Shown here: in pieces, positions 34,460-44,222 of the stretch
How the letters are laid out: the number at the start of each line of letters is the position of its first letter
How positions within the stretch are numbered: the stretch's first letter is position 1
Source of the DNA: Calditrichia bacterium
GTDB lineage: Bacteria > Calditrichota > Calditrichia > Calditrichales > J004
DNA length: 64,000 nt
Assembly: GCA_020635035.1 (NCBI GenBank)
Contig: JACKAO010000004.1
Location: 124,001 to 188,000 of the forward strand
Direction of reading: 5' to 3'
The notes under the pieces: generated by a model
What the model saw: only the letters and a program-made list of their open reading frames with translations
Database searches by the model: none
Told to the model about the DNA's origin: nothing
Program-made: the position numbers and the translations under genes

Positions 34460-35995
34460 ATGAAATCTAAAAATCAAAAAAATTTCAGAAATGTGCTGCT
34501 CAACGCCGGAGCTTTTTTATCACTGGTAATCCTGCTGATAGCCTCGTGCGGCGAAGAAAAACCAGAAGTTTTTTCACAAGCTCAAATTATTCAAAGCAGT
34601 GCTTCAGGTGACCTGTTAAAAAATCTTGGAAAAAGCCAGCTGCAGGCTGGAAATAGATACAATACTTCTTTTATCAAAATAGATCCCGGTCTAAAATTCC
34701 AGGAAATTGTTGGTATCGGCGGCTCCTTCACAGAAGCTACTGCAAGTGTTTTAGGCAAGCTAAGTGCAGGAAAACGAACGGAAGTTCTTCAAGCCTATTT
34801 TAGTCCGGAAAAAGCAGGATATTCATTAACACGCACTCATATCAACAGCTGTGATTTTTCACTTTCAAATTATGCCTACACGACTGTTGAAAACGATACA
34901 TTTCTTGAAAGCTTTTCTGTCAGCGAAGATGAAGATGATCTCATTCCATTGATTAAAGATGCTATGGCTGTCGAAGGAGCAGAATTTAAACTGGTTGCTT
35001 CGCCATGGACAGCGCCACCATGGATGAAAGATAATAATGCCTGGAATGATGGTTACCTTAAAACAGAATTTTATCCGACCTGGGCGTTATATTTTTCGAA
35101 ATACATACATGCATATAAAGCAAAAGGGATTCCGGTCTGGGCTGTCACTGTAGAAAACGAGCCAATGGGTAATGGCGGCCAGTGGGAAAGTATGATTTAC
35201 ACACCGGAACAAATGGCAACTTTTATTAAATATAATCTTGGTCCGCAATTTGAGCATGATGAACTTGATACAAAAATTATGATTTTTGATCAGAACCGCG
35301 ATCATCTTGAAGAATGGGCAACTTCAATATTAAATGATCCTGAAGCGGCAGGATTTGTCTGGGGCACTGCGGTGCACTGGTACAGCAGCACTTATGATTG
35401 GTATCCGGAAGTTTTAAATAAGGTCCATCAGATGCATCCCGATAAGGCTTTGCTGCATAGTGAAGGCTGTATTGATGCTGAAATCCCGGTATGGCAGGAT
35501 GATGCCTGGTACTGGAAAAAAGAAGCCACCGATTGGGGATATGACTGGGCACCTGAAAAAGATAAACATCTGCATCCAAAATATGCGCCTGTTTTCCGCT
35601 ATGCGCGCGACATTATCGGTGGATTGAACAGCTGGCTTTGCGGGTGGATTGACTGGAACCTGGTACTTGATGATAAAGGCGGTCCTAATCATGCTAATAA
35701 CTGGTGTATTGCTCCGGTCATTGCCCGTCCTGAGAGTAATGAAGTTTATTATACTCCCTTATATTACACGTTAAGTCATTTCAGTAAATATATAAGACCC
35801 GGAGCGTACCGGATTGGTCTGGAAACAGATATTGACAAACTGATGGCCACAGCTGTTCTTAATAAAGACAATTCAATAGTCCTGGAAGTTTTAAACCAGG
35901 AAAACGAGCAAATTAAATTTTTTGTTGAAGTGAATGAAAAATCAATTGAATGTACTATCCCGGGAAGCGCACTTCAGACAATCATCATTCATTAA
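34460..35995 (+). CDS. GH30 endo-beta-1,6-glucanase-type glycosidase, lipoprotein
   Basis: 511 residues. A lipoprotein signal ends at Cys30 (LLIASCG) after an extended polar N-terminus. GH30 features: FQEIVGIGGSFTEATA opening strand, LVASPWTAPPWMKDN, acid/base Glu234 in VTVENEPMG, nucleophile Glu335 in LLHSEGCID, and the late beta-sandwich (about 430-511). GH30 members of this shape include beta-1,6-glucanases and glucosylceramidases. Next to GH16, GH17 and GH3 genes the first activity fits best, removing the beta-1,6-linked branches of laminarin. It should act in the periplasm or on the cell surface. The gene is tightly packed behind the aldo/keto reductase. Confidence 0.9.
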   Translation: MKSKNQKNFRNVLLNAGAFLSLVILLIASCGEEKPEVFSQAQIIQSSASGDLLKNLGKSQLQAGNRYNTSFIKIDPGLKFQEIVGIGGSFTEATASVLGKLSAGKRTEVLQAYFSPEKAGYSLTRTHINSCDFSLSNYAYTTVENDTFLESFSVSEDEDDLIPLIKDAMAVEGAEFKLVASPWTAPPWMKDNNAWNDGYLKTEFYPTWALYFSKYIHAYKAKGIPVWAVTVENEPMGNGGQWESMIYTPEQMATFIKYNLGPQFEHDELDTKIMIFDQNRDHLEEWATSILNDPEAAGFVWGTAVHWYSSTYDWYPEVLNKVHQMHPDKALLHSEGCIDAEIPVWQDDAWYWKKEATDWGYDWAPEKDKHLHPKYAPVFRYARDIIGGLNSWLCGWIDWNLVLDDKGGPNHANNWCIAPVIARPESNEVYYTPLYYTLSHFSKYIRPGAYRIGLETDIDKLMATAVLNKDNSIVLEVLNQENEQIKFFVEVNEKSIECTIPGSALQTIIIH

Positions 35996-36028
35996 TAACT
36001 ATCCCGGCAACGGTTTTAAGGAGGAAAA

Positions 36029-38233
36029 ATGAGTACAAACCATACGCTGACAGTAAAAGAAAAAATTGGCTATGGCTTAGGAGATACGGCGTCTAATCTG
36101 TATTTCCAGATGTATATTAACTTTTTACTGTTTTATTACACCGATGTCTTCGGAATACCTGCGGCAGTTACCGGGACCCTGTTCCTGCTTTCCCGTTTCT
36201 GGGATGCGGTAAATGACCCCATGATGGGTATTATCGCTGACAGAACAAATACACGCTGGGGAAAATTCAGACCTTATCTTATCTGGATTATGGTTCCTTT
36301 GGCTGTTGTCGGTGTGCTTATGTTTACAACACCGGATCTGGATATGCAGGGTAAAATAATTTATGCTTATGTCACTTATACCCTTATGATGATGGCCTAC
36401 ACAGCTATAAATATTCCTTATTCGGCTCTGTTAGGTGTTTTATCCCCGGATTCAAAGCAGCGAACAAGTGCATCCACTTACCGGTTTGTACTTGCTTTTG
36501 CAGGTGCCTTTATTGTTCAGGGGGCCACCCTTCCGCTGGTTAACTACCTTGGAAATGATGACCAGGGATTTACACTTGCCAATGATAAACTCATCATCCA
36601 GGAAGTTAATAACAGTGCATCACGTATTATTCTTGAAGCCAGTGACGGTACAAATACGACCAGTAACGAATTCCTTGTAAAGATAAACCGCAATGGTGAA
36701 CAACCGCCAAGTGTTGACAATCCTATAGATAATATGGTTCTGGAAGAAGGATTTGGAAGTTGGGATATAGATTTTTCAAATGTTTTCAGCGACCTGGATG
36801 GAAGTGAATTGGCTTATGAAGTCTCGAGCAGTAATGCGGACGTGATTCTGGCAAGTATTTCCGGAACAAAACTGACCTTGCAGGAAAAAGCAATCGGTTC
36901 TGCCGATATAGATTTAGCCGCTGTTGATGGAAATATTGGTCGTAAAAGCAGCAAATTTAAAGTTTCCGTTTATGCAAAAGGCAATTTACCACCCGAAGCA
37001 ACAATTGCATTACGTGATACATCCTTCAATGTAAGTGATAAGGAAGAAAAATTCACATTGGCAGGATTGTTTACCGATCCCAATGGTGATGAATTAACTT
37101 ACAATGTAACATCTTCCAATTTGGCTGCGATCAGTGCAGAAATAGAAGAAAATAATCTTATCCTGCAGCTCCAGGAATCGGGCATCTCACAGATAATTCT
37201 AACAGCAACTGATAACAAGGGTGGAATGGCAGCGGACAGTTTTTATGTGAAAGCATACTCTGATCAGAATGATCCGCCTGCGATCTTTCATAAAGTCCAG
37301 AATATCGAGCTAGCGGAGGGTTTTAAAGAACACACGGTAAATATTGCCGGCGTGTTTGCTGATCTTGACGGAGATAAACTGAGCTATACTGTTCGTAAAG
37401 TTGACGTTTCAAAAGGCTTTCAATATACATTAATTGTTTTTGGACTATTGGCATGTGTACTTTTTTATCTGACTTTTGCTTCTACAAAAGAACGTGTTCA
37501 GCCGCCTAAAGATCAGCAGACATCACTTAAAAACGACCTTAAGGATCTGGTTCATAATCGCCCCTGGATGATTCTGTTGTTTATGGGGATTTTTACTCTT
37601 GGCTATGTTATTATTCGTATAGGTACAATCATTTACTATTTCAAATATTATATCGGTGATGAATTAATGACATCATTGTTTATGGTTACCGGAACTCTTG
37701 GGGTTATCGTAGGTGTGGCATTAACAGATGTCCTGTCCCGCAAACTGGGTAAGAAAAAATTATACCTGTATGTAATGGGGCTTTCCAGTGTGCTGACTAT
37801 GCTGTTCTATTTTATACCCAAAGAACAGATTGCAATGATATTTGTGGTTCATATTCTGATTTCACTGGTTATGGCCCCGCAGGCACCGTTGTTATGGGCT
37901 ATGTATGCTGACACAGCAGACTATTCCGAATGGAAAAACGGACGTCGTGCAACCGGATTGATTTTTTCAGCAGCAACTTTTGCTCAAAAATTTGGCATGG
38001 CGCTTGGCGGCGGTATAGCGGGTTGGCTGCTGGCAATGTTTAACTTCCAGCCTAACATTCAGCAATCTATTGAAACACTAACCGGGATTCGTTTAATGAT
38101 GAGTTTTATTCCGGCAATTGGCAGTGTTCTGGCTATGGCTTTTGCCTTCTTCTATGAACTTGATGACAACAAGATGGTGGAAATAGAAAAAGACCTTGCT
38201 GCCCGCAAACTTCAGCAGGAAACGGCCGGGTAA
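36029..38233 (+). CDS. GPH-family (MFS) sugar:cation symporter with a cadherin-like repeat insertion
   Basis: 734 residues, about 285 more than usual. Residues 1-175 contain TM1-TM5 of a glycoside-pentoside-hexuronide symporter, including the MelB-type cation-site motif FWDAVNDPMMG (Asp59, Asp63). Residues 463-734 contain TM6-TM12, with the RRATGLIFSAATFAQKFG region typical of the family. Between them, in what should be the extracytoplasmic TM5-TM6 loop, residues about 177-462 carry cadherin/Ig-like repeats with FxDxDGxxLxYxV strands at 255, 350 and 445, exactly 95 residues apart. The frame is continuous, and both transporter halves are complete. AAGGAGG precedes the start by 5 nt. It probably imports glucan oligosaccharides feeding the phosphorylase encoded next; the insertion may bind glycan or a partner protein. 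Confidence 0.9.
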   Translation: MSTNHTLTVKEKIGYGLGDTASNLYFQMYINFLLFYYTDVFGIPAAVTGTLFLLSRFWDAVNDPMMGIIADRTNTRWGKFRPYLIWIMVPLAVVGVLMFTTPDLDMQGKIIYAYVTYTLMMMAYTAINIPYSALLGVLSPDSKQRTSASTYRFVLAFAGAFIVQGATLPLVNYLGNDDQGFTLANDKLIIQEVNNSASRIILEASDGTNTTSNEFLVKINRNGEQPPSVDNPIDNMVLEEGFGSWDIDFSNVFSDLDGSELAYEVSSSNADVILASISGTKLTLQEKAIGSADIDLAAVDGNIGRKSSKFKVSVYAKGNLPPEATIALRDTSFNVSDKEEKFTLAGLFTDPNGDELTYNVTSSNLAAISAEIEENNLILQLQESGISQIILTATDNKGGMAADSFYVKAYSDQNDPPAIFHKVQNIELAEGFKEHTVNIAGVFADLDGDKLSYTVRKVDVSKGFQYTLIVFGLLACVLFYLTFASTKERVQPPKDQQTSLKNDLKDLVHNRPWMILLFMGIFTLGYVIIRIGTIIYYFKYYIGDELMTSLFMVTGTLGVIVGVALTDVLSRKLGKKKLYLYVMGLSSVLTMLFYFIPKEQIAMIFVVHILISLVMAPQAPLLWAMYADTADYSEWKNGRRATGLIFSAATFAQKFGMALGGGIAGWLLAMFNFQPNIQQSIETLTGIRLMMSFIPAIGSVLAMAFAFFYELDDNKMVEIEKDLAARKLQQETAG
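36554..37414 (+). repeat. Three in-frame 95-codon cadherin-like repeat units, out of register
   Basis: Within the transporter gene, matched positions recur every 285 nt: the DxDG-type turn at codons 255, 350 and 445, and the xxDG/N turn at codons 206, 300 and 395. The block begins with the second half of a unit, holds two whole units and ends with the first half of a unit, so its total length is about three units. The DNA repeats have diverged, so this is visible at protein level only. Confidence 0.8.
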
Positions 38234-38273
38234 TTCAATAAAATATTAAACAGAAAAGAAAGGTTGATAAAGT

Positions 38274-41200
38274 ATGAGCGATCGTCCGGTTTTTGCAGGA
38301 AGATCTGAATTGCAGCAAAGAATGCTTAAAGTCAGCGGCGAATATGTAACCGTTGCAGGGGAGAAATATTATAAAATCTCCAACTTTGACCATATGGCTC
38401 CCTTTTTTATGAGCGTCGTCAGCGATTCAGATCACTGGATGTATATCTGGAGCAATGGCCCATTAAGCGCCGGACGAAAAAATGCCGAGAATGCTTTGTT
38501 CCCTTATTATACGGATGATAAAATCAAGGATTCGGCGGCCATAACGGGTTCAAAAACAATTATCCTGTTAGAGCAGGATGAGAAATATTTGCTGTGGGAA
38601 CCATTTTCTGAAAATTATGCCGGTATATATAATACTGAGCGTAACTGTTATAAAAATATCTATGGGAACAAACTTATCTTTGAAGAAATCAACCTTGATC
38701 TGCAGATTATGTTCAGATATGCATGGCTGAATAGTGAGAAATTTGGATTTATAAAAAAATCATCGATTCATAATGCATCAGATAAAAATCAGAAAATCAA
38801 TATTTTAGATGGTATACAGAATATTCTTCCCCATGGTGTGGATCGCAGTTTCCAGAACGAATACAGCACCCTTGTTGATGCATATAAAAAATGTGAACTG
38901 GAAACAGATACAAACCTGGGGATCTATGCTTTAAGTTCCATTCCGGTTGATCGCGCCGAACCAAGTGAAGCACTTAAAAGTACGGTTGTCTGGTCCACAG
39001 GTATAAAGGCAGATTCTGTTCTGATCTCGTCGAAACAGTTGCCCATCTTTTGCCAGAAGGGAAAGGTTACACAGGAAACGGATATTCGTGCGTTACGCGG
39101 CGCTTATTTTATTCAGAAGGAAATGGAGCTGCAGACGGGTAGTGAGACAGTTTGGTATATTGTTGCAGATGTTAACAAAGATGCGGCAGATATAGATGAG
39201 ATTAAATCAATACTACTTGCAGATCAAAATAACCATATCGCTGATATAATTGAAAAAGATATTGCCACCGGAACCGAAAATCTTATTAAGACTATTGCTG
39301 CCAGTGACGGATTACAGCAAACCGCTGATCTTCTATACTCGTCCCGGCACTATTCCAATGTCCTTTTTAATGTAATGCGTGGCGGTATATTCAGCGAAGC
39401 GTATATGATTGAAAGTGCTGACTTTGTAAAATTTCTTAATAAAGCAAATCGTAAACTGACAAATGAGATTCTACCTTTTTTAAATCAATTACCACCAAAA
39501 ATCTCAAATCAGGATCTCAAAACAGAAGTAATAAAACAGGGCGACAATAACCTGGAACGTCTTTTCTATGAATATCTGCCTTTAACCTTCAGCCGCAGAC
39601 ACGGCGATCCAAGTCGTCCATGGAACCGTTTTTCAATTGATATAAAGGGCAGTGACGGATCAAAAAATCTGAATTATGAAGGAAACTGGCGGGATATTTT
39701 TCAAAATTGGGAAGCACTGGCGATGTCTTTTCCTGAATTCATTCCAGGGATGATTACCCGATTTGTTAACGCATCCAGTGCTGATGGGTATAATCCTTAC
39801 CGTTTAAATCGCAACGGTACAGATTGGGAAACTCTCGATCCCAGTGATCCGTGGGCATATATTGGATACTGGGGTGACCACCAGATCATTTATTTATTAA
39901 AATTGCTGGAATTATCTGAAAAATACCGGCCCGGTGAGATCCATGAGTTGTTAGGTAAAAATATATTTACTTATACCAATGTGCCATATCGCATCAAAAG
40001 TTATGAAGAAATCCTGGAAGATCCTTTTAATACAGTTGATTTTGATTTTGATGCAGAGAATGAAGTTAAACAAAAAGTCGCAGCCGGCGGAATGGATGGC
40101 CAGTTGATTAATAATAAATCTGGAGCCGCATACCTGGTAAATTTAGGTGAAAAGTTACTCGTCCCGCTGCTTGTTAAATTGTCGAATTTTATCCCTGAAG
40201 GCGGCATCTGGATGAATACCCAGCGCCCTGAGTGGAATGATGCCAATAATGCCCTTGTTGGTAATGGTATATCGATGGTTACATTATACTACATGCGCCG
40301 TCATCTCAGTTTTCTTCACAAGCTTTTTAGTGAGCAGAAAAACTTAGGATTTGAAATTTCCCACGAAGTCGCGGATTTTCTTGATTCTGTAAACGATGCA
40401 TTTGCCAGATTTCAGCCTGTATTAAAAAGTACGATTTCTGATACAGATCGAAAAACGGTAATGGATGCATTGGGGCTGGCCGGCAGTGCCTATCGCGAAA
40501 TTATCTATGAAAAGAAATTTTCCGGGAAAAAGGTAACAAAACCGGCTGAATCGATAGCCGAATTCTGCTCAATTGCTTTAAAGTGGATTGATCATTCTGT
40601 TAAGGCTAATAAGCGTGATGATAAATTATTTCATGCCTATAACCTGGTTAAAAAAATATCCAAATCTGCAGTTTCCATCCGTCATTTATATGAAATGCTT
40701 GAAGGGCAGGTCGCCGTTCTTAGCAGCGGTGTACTTGGACCAGTCGAAGTTGTTGGCTTGCTTGATGCACTAAGAAAAAGCCCGTTATATCGCGAAGATC
40801 AGACAACTTACATTTTGTATCCGAACCGGACGCTTGCCCGGTTTACGGATAAAAACAATATTAAAAGTGAAGCAGTGGAAAAGTCGGTTTTACTGAAGAA
40901 TCTTGCGGAAAAAAATGATTCTTCAATTATTATAAAAGATGCCAATGGTGGCTATCACTTTAATGGAGCATTCCGTAATGCCGGTGTACTTAAGAACGCA
41001 CTCGCTGCTATCACTGATCAGGATGTGAAAGACCTTGTTACAAAAGAATCTTCTTATATTCTTGAACTGTATGAAGAAATATTCGACCACCAGAGCTTTA
41101 CTGGCCGTTCAGGTACGTTCTTTAAATATGAAGGTCTTGGTTCAATATACTGGCACATGGTTTCAAAACTGCTTTTAGCCGTTCAGGAAAATTATTTCAG

Positions 41201-41753
41201 AGCGGTTAAAGATGGAGCAGAGAGCGCATTAATTAACAGACTTAAAGCTCATTATTACGAAATACGCTATGGCATTGGGGTAACAAAATCGCCTGAACTC
41301 TACGGTGCTTTTCCCACAGATCCATATTCGCATACACCCGGACATGCAGGTGTGCAACAGCCGGGTATGACGGGCCAGGTAAAAGAAGATATTATTTCAA
41401 GATTTGGAGAATTGGGTGTTGTTGTGGAAAACGGCCAAATTTCTTTTTCACCTGTTCTTTTAAAAAGTGATGAATTTTTAACTGATGTTACGGATTTTGA
41501 GTTTATTACAGTGGATGGTAAAAAAGAGACAATGCCCCTTGAAAAAGGCTCGCTTGCCTTTACTATTTGCCAGGTTCCTGTTGTTTATTACAACAGTGCA
41601 GATGAAAACTCAATGGAGGTACTTTATCAGGATAGAAAAATCAAAGTTGCGGGTAATACATTAAGCAGGGAAGACAGCCACCATGTTTTTTCAAGAGATG
41701 CAAAAATACGCCGGCTTAATGTGTTTATTAATAAACTTCCTGATTTAACATGA
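38274..41753 (+). CDS. GH94/GH149/GH161-type beta-glucan phosphorylase, best fit GH161
   Basis: 1159 residues, cytoplasmic (no signal). It has the architecture of clan GH-Q inverting phosphorylases: an N-terminal beta-sandwich (about 1-330), helical linker, (alpha/alpha)6 barrel and C-terminal sheet. The proposed proton donor is Asp656 in RPEWNDANNALVG, matching the DWND motif of cellobiose phosphorylase. Other conserved-looking segments are NYEGNWRDIFQNWEAL and GDPSRPWNRFS. The length (far beyond GH94 at about 800) and the beta-1,3-glucan context suggest GH161, with GH149 as the alternative. Expected reaction: beta-1,3-gluco-oligosaccharide plus phosphate to glucose-1-phosphate, saving ATP. 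It follows the transporter by 40 nt. Confidence 0.75.
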   Translation: MSDRPVFAGRSELQQRMLKVSGEYVTVAGEKYYKISNFDHMAPFFMSVVSDSDHWMYIWSNGPLSAGRKNAENALFPYYTDDKIKDSAAITGSKTIILLEQDEKYLLWEPFSENYAGIYNTERNCYKNIYGNKLIFEEINLDLQIMFRYAWLNSEKFGFIKKSSIHNASDKNQKINILDGIQNILPHGVDRSFQNEYSTLVDAYKKCELETDTNLGIYALSSIPVDRAEPSEALKSTVVWSTGIKADSVLISSKQLPIFCQKGKVTQETDIRALRGAYFIQKEMELQTGSETVWYIVADVNKDAADIDEIKSILLADQNNHIADIIEKDIATGTENLIKTIAASDGLQQTADLLYSSRHYSNVLFNVMRGGIFSEAYMIESADFVKFLNKANRKLTNEILPFLNQLPPKISNQDLKTEVIKQGDNNLERLFYEYLPLTFSRRHGDPSRPWNRFSIDIKGSDGSKNLNYEGNWRDIFQNWEALAMSFPEFIPGMITRFVNASSADGYNPYRLNRNGTDWETLDPSDPWAYIGYWGDHQIIYLLKLLELSEKYRPGEIHELLGKNIFTYTNVPYRIKSYEEILEDPFNTVDFDFDAENEVKQKVAAGGMDGQLINNKSGAAYLVNLGEKLLVPLLVKLSNFIPEGGIWMNTQRPEWNDANNALVGNGISMVTLYYMRRHLSFLHKLFSEQKNLGFEISHEVADFLDSVNDAFARFQPVLKSTISDTDRKTVMDALGLAGSAYREIIYEKKFSGKKVTKPAESIAEFCSIALKWIDHSVKANKRDDKLFHAYNLVKKISKSAVSIRHLYEMLEGQVAVLSSGVLGPVEVVGLLDALRKSPLYREDQTTYILYPNRTLARFTDKNNIKSEAVEKSVLLKNLAEKNDSSIIIKDANGGYHFNGAFRNAGVLKNALAAITDQDVKDLVTKESSYILELYEEIFDHQSFTGRSGTFFKYEGLGSIYWHMVSKLLLAVQENYFRAVKDGAESALINRLKAHYYEIRYGIGVTKSPELYGAFPTDPYSHTPGHAGVQQPGMTGQVKEDIISRFGELGVVVENGQISFSPVLLKSDEFLTDVTDFEFITVDGKKETMPLEKGSLAFTICQVPVVYYNSADENSMEVLYQDRKIKVAGNTLSREDSHHVFSRDAKIRRLNVFINKLPDLT

Positions 41754-41782
41754 TAGATATTTTTAATATTGGGACGCATCAA

Positions 41783-43057
41783 ATGAAAATTTTTTACAAG
41801 CTGATAATTACCGGTGCCTTAATTTTGCTTTCTTCATGCAGCGGGGTATCCGGTAAAAAAGTTGAAGTAGTAAAAACGAGTGATGGATATCAGCTGTACC
41901 GCGATGGAAAACCTTATTTTATTAAAGGTGCCGGTGGAAGCAGTCATTTTGAGATGGTTGCAGAATATGGCGGAAATTCGATACGCACCTGGGGCGTAAA
42001 TGACTGGGATAAAACGTTTAAGTTTGCTGAAGAACATAATCTTACCGTGTGTGCCGGGATGTGGATGGAACAAGAAAGGCAGGGGTTTGATTACAGCGAT
42101 CCCGATACTGTTAAAATGCAGTTTGAACGGTTAAAAAGTGCAATCCTAAAATATAAAGATCATCCATCCTTGTTGGTGTGGGGCATCGGCAATGAACTCG
42201 ATCTCATGTATACAAATCCGGCTGTTTGGGATGCAGTCGAAGATGTTGCTGCTTTTATTCATAAAGTGGATGGCAATCACCCAACAATGACAGTTACAAC
42301 GTTTGCGCGGCAGGATGTTGTCAATCAGATAAAAGAAAAATGCCCAAGCATTGATATTCTGGGAATAAACGTTTATGCAGCCTTACCTGTGCTTGATAAA
42401 TTTCTCCAGGATTTCGGCTGGGATGGCCCATATATAGTCGGCGAATGGGGGACTTTTGGGCATTGGGAAGTTGCCAAAACATCCTGGAATGAACCAATTG
42501 AGTATAATAGCGGACAAAAAGCAGATCTTTATTTAAAAGGATACCAGGAACATATTTTGGATCAAGCGAACTGTCTTGGAAGCTATGTTTTTTTGTGGGA
42601 TAATAAACAGGAACGTACAGCAACCTGGTACAGTATGTTTTTGCCGACAGGCGAGAAAACAGAAGTGGTTGATGTGATGTGGCATAACTGGAAAGACGGT
42701 TGGCCGCAAAATCGATCGCCACGCTTGAGTGGACTTTTAATGAATGGTTTAAAAGCTTCAGAAAGTATAACAGTTAAACCAGGCAGTTTACAAAATGCTG
42801 AAGTTATTGTTACAGATTCTGAAAATGATGAATTAAGAATAACCTGGGAAGTTCTTTATGAAACAACAGATAAAAGAACCGGTGGGGATGTTGAACAAAA
42901 ACCGGCAATAGTAGACGATTTGGATTTGAAGCCGGATAATAACAAAGTAAGTTTTAAAGCCCCTGCTGAAGAAGGGCCATATCGTCTTTTTGTGTATGTT
43001 TATGATCAAAAAGGTGGGGCAGCCCATGCCAATATTCCATTTCTTGTGAAGAAATAG
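41783..43057 (+). CDS. Clan GH-A TIM-barrel glycosidase lipoprotein, family uncertain
   Basis: 424 residues from ATG 41783, which starts a lipoprotein signal with Cys19 (LLSSCSG). An in-frame ATG at 41750 overlaps the phosphorylase stop and would spoil that signal. The barrel (about 25-300) has candidate acid/base Glu138 in WGIGNELDLM and nucleophile Glu221 in IVGEWGTFG, the beta-4/beta-7 pattern of clan GH-A, as in GH2, GH5 and others. A small beta-domain (about 325-424) with YRLFVYVYDQKGG follows. The recently named endo-beta-1,3-glucanase family GH158 is possible given the neighbours, but I cannot confirm it. It lies between the phosphorylase and GH17 genes and should act in the periplasm or on the cell surface. 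Confidence 0.78.
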   Translation: MKIFYKLIITGALILLSSCSGVSGKKVEVVKTSDGYQLYRDGKPYFIKGAGGSSHFEMVAEYGGNSIRTWGVNDWDKTFKFAEEHNLTVCAGMWMEQERQGFDYSDPDTVKMQFERLKSAILKYKDHPSLLVWGIGNELDLMYTNPAVWDAVEDVAAFIHKVDGNHPTMTVTTFARQDVVNQIKEKCPSIDILGINVYAALPVLDKFLQDFGWDGPYIVGEWGTFGHWEVAKTSWNEPIEYNSGQKADLYLKGYQEHILDQANCLGSYVFLWDNKQERTATWYSMFLPTGEKTEVVDVMWHNWKDGWPQNRSPRLSGLLMNGLKASESITVKPGSLQNAEVIVTDSENDELRITWEVLYETTDKRTGGDVEQKPAIVDDLDLKPDNNKVSFKAPAEEGPYRLFVYVYDQKGGAAHANIPFLVKK

Positions 43058-43079
43058 TTTATAAAATCAAGGAAACAAA

Positions 43080-44141
43080 ATGCTTCATTTAGTTAAAGTT
43101 AGTATTGTAAATAAAATATCAACGCTTTTATTGGTATTGTTTTTTCCCTTATTTCTGACAGCACAGACAGAAAATCCTGACATTCAGCAGAATAAAGATC
43201 AGTTGCTCGCTGGTATATTTAAAGCGGTCGCTTATTCAGGATTTCGAACAGGGCAGCATCCTGATCGCGGCAATGGTGCTAAAAATCCCAGTGATGCCGA
43301 TATACTTGAAGATCTTCAAATTTTGTCTCGCGACTCGAACTTTAAACTAATCCGCCTTTATGATTCCCAGGAAAACTCAGAAACTGTTCTGAAACTGATA
43401 AAAGAGAATGATATTAACATAAAGGTTATGCTGGGTGCCTGGCTTGAAGCAGAAATAAGTAATCATGAAGGATGTCCCTGGCTCAACAGCCCGATCCCGC
43501 AGGAAAAATTGAATGAAAATAAAATAAAAAACCACCGGGAGATTGATCGGGCAATACGCCTGTCTAATGAGTATAAGGATATTGTTGTCGCAGTTAATGT
43601 TGGAAATGAAGCGCTCGTCAGCTGGAATGATCATATGGTTACGATTGATTCGGTAATTGCTTATGTACGTAAAGTTAAAAAATCGATTCCGCAAAAAGTA
43701 ACCGTTGCCGATAACTATGACTGGTGGGCAAGACACGGCACTGATTTAGCAAGTGAACTGGATTTTATCGGCGTTCATACATATCCGGCATGGGAAGGCA
43801 AAACAGTCGAAGAAGCCATGCCATATATGATTAGCAATATTGAAGCTGTTAAACGAACGCTTCCGCATGCAACTATTGTAATTGCCGAAGCAGGTTGGGC
43901 AACGGTTGCATCAGAATTTGGTGAAAGGGCGAGTGAAACCAATCAGCTGAGATATTATAACGATTTAATCTCGTGGGCGGAAAAAATGCATATCACAACC
44001 TTTTTCTTTGAAGCTTTTGATGAAGATTGGAAAGGTGATCCGAATAATCCTTTAGGTGCTGAAAAACATTGGGGATTGTTTACAGTGGATCGTAAAGCTA
44101 AAAAAGTAATGCATGATCTGTACCCGGATTTGGTTCCCTAG
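43080..44141 (+). CDS. GH17 beta-1,3-glucanase-like protein, secreted
   Basis: 353 residues with a signal peptide ending FLTAQ, and an AAGGAAA site 5 nt before the ATG. The GH17 barrel starts FKAVAYSGFRTGQHP. The acid/base is Glu177 in VNVGNEALVSW and the nucleophile is Glu270 in VIAEAGWAT, both standard GH17 contexts. GH17 enzymes hydrolyse or transglycosylate beta-1,3-glucans. The bacterial soluble form here should act in the periplasm on laminarin fragments. It follows the GH-A lipoprotein by 22 nt. There is no C-terminal sorting domain, so it is unlikely to be a T9SS substrate. Confidence 0.88.
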   Translation: MLHLVKVSIVNKISTLLLVLFFPLFLTAQTENPDIQQNKDQLLAGIFKAVAYSGFRTGQHPDRGNGAKNPSDADILEDLQILSRDSNFKLIRLYDSQENSETVLKLIKENDINIKVMLGAWLEAEISNHEGCPWLNSPIPQEKLNENKIKNHREIDRAIRLSNEYKDIVVAVNVGNEALVSWNDHMVTIDSVIAYVRKVKKSIPQKVTVADNYDWWARHGTDLASELDFIGVHTYPAWEGKTVEEAMPYMISNIEAVKRTLPHATIVIAEAGWATVASEFGERASETNQLRYYNDLISWAEKMHITTFFFEAFDEDWKGDPNNPLGAEKHWGLFTVDRKAKKVMHDLYPDLVP

Positions 44142-44222
44142 AATAAGTTGATTTAACAGGAATAAATTAAAAGGATTTAAAATACAGGTGATATTTTGCA
44201 AAAGGAAACGATCCCGTTTTAC

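Noticed and set aside
36554..37414. Transporter insertion as a frameshift or chimeric assembly artefact
   Set aside because: The frame is open throughout, base composition matches, and the junctions fall in a loop with both transporter halves complete. A read-level check is still needed.
42321..42722. 133-codon minus-strand open frame inside the GH-A gene
   Set aside because: It is antisense to a gene with both catalytic glutamates and has no family features.
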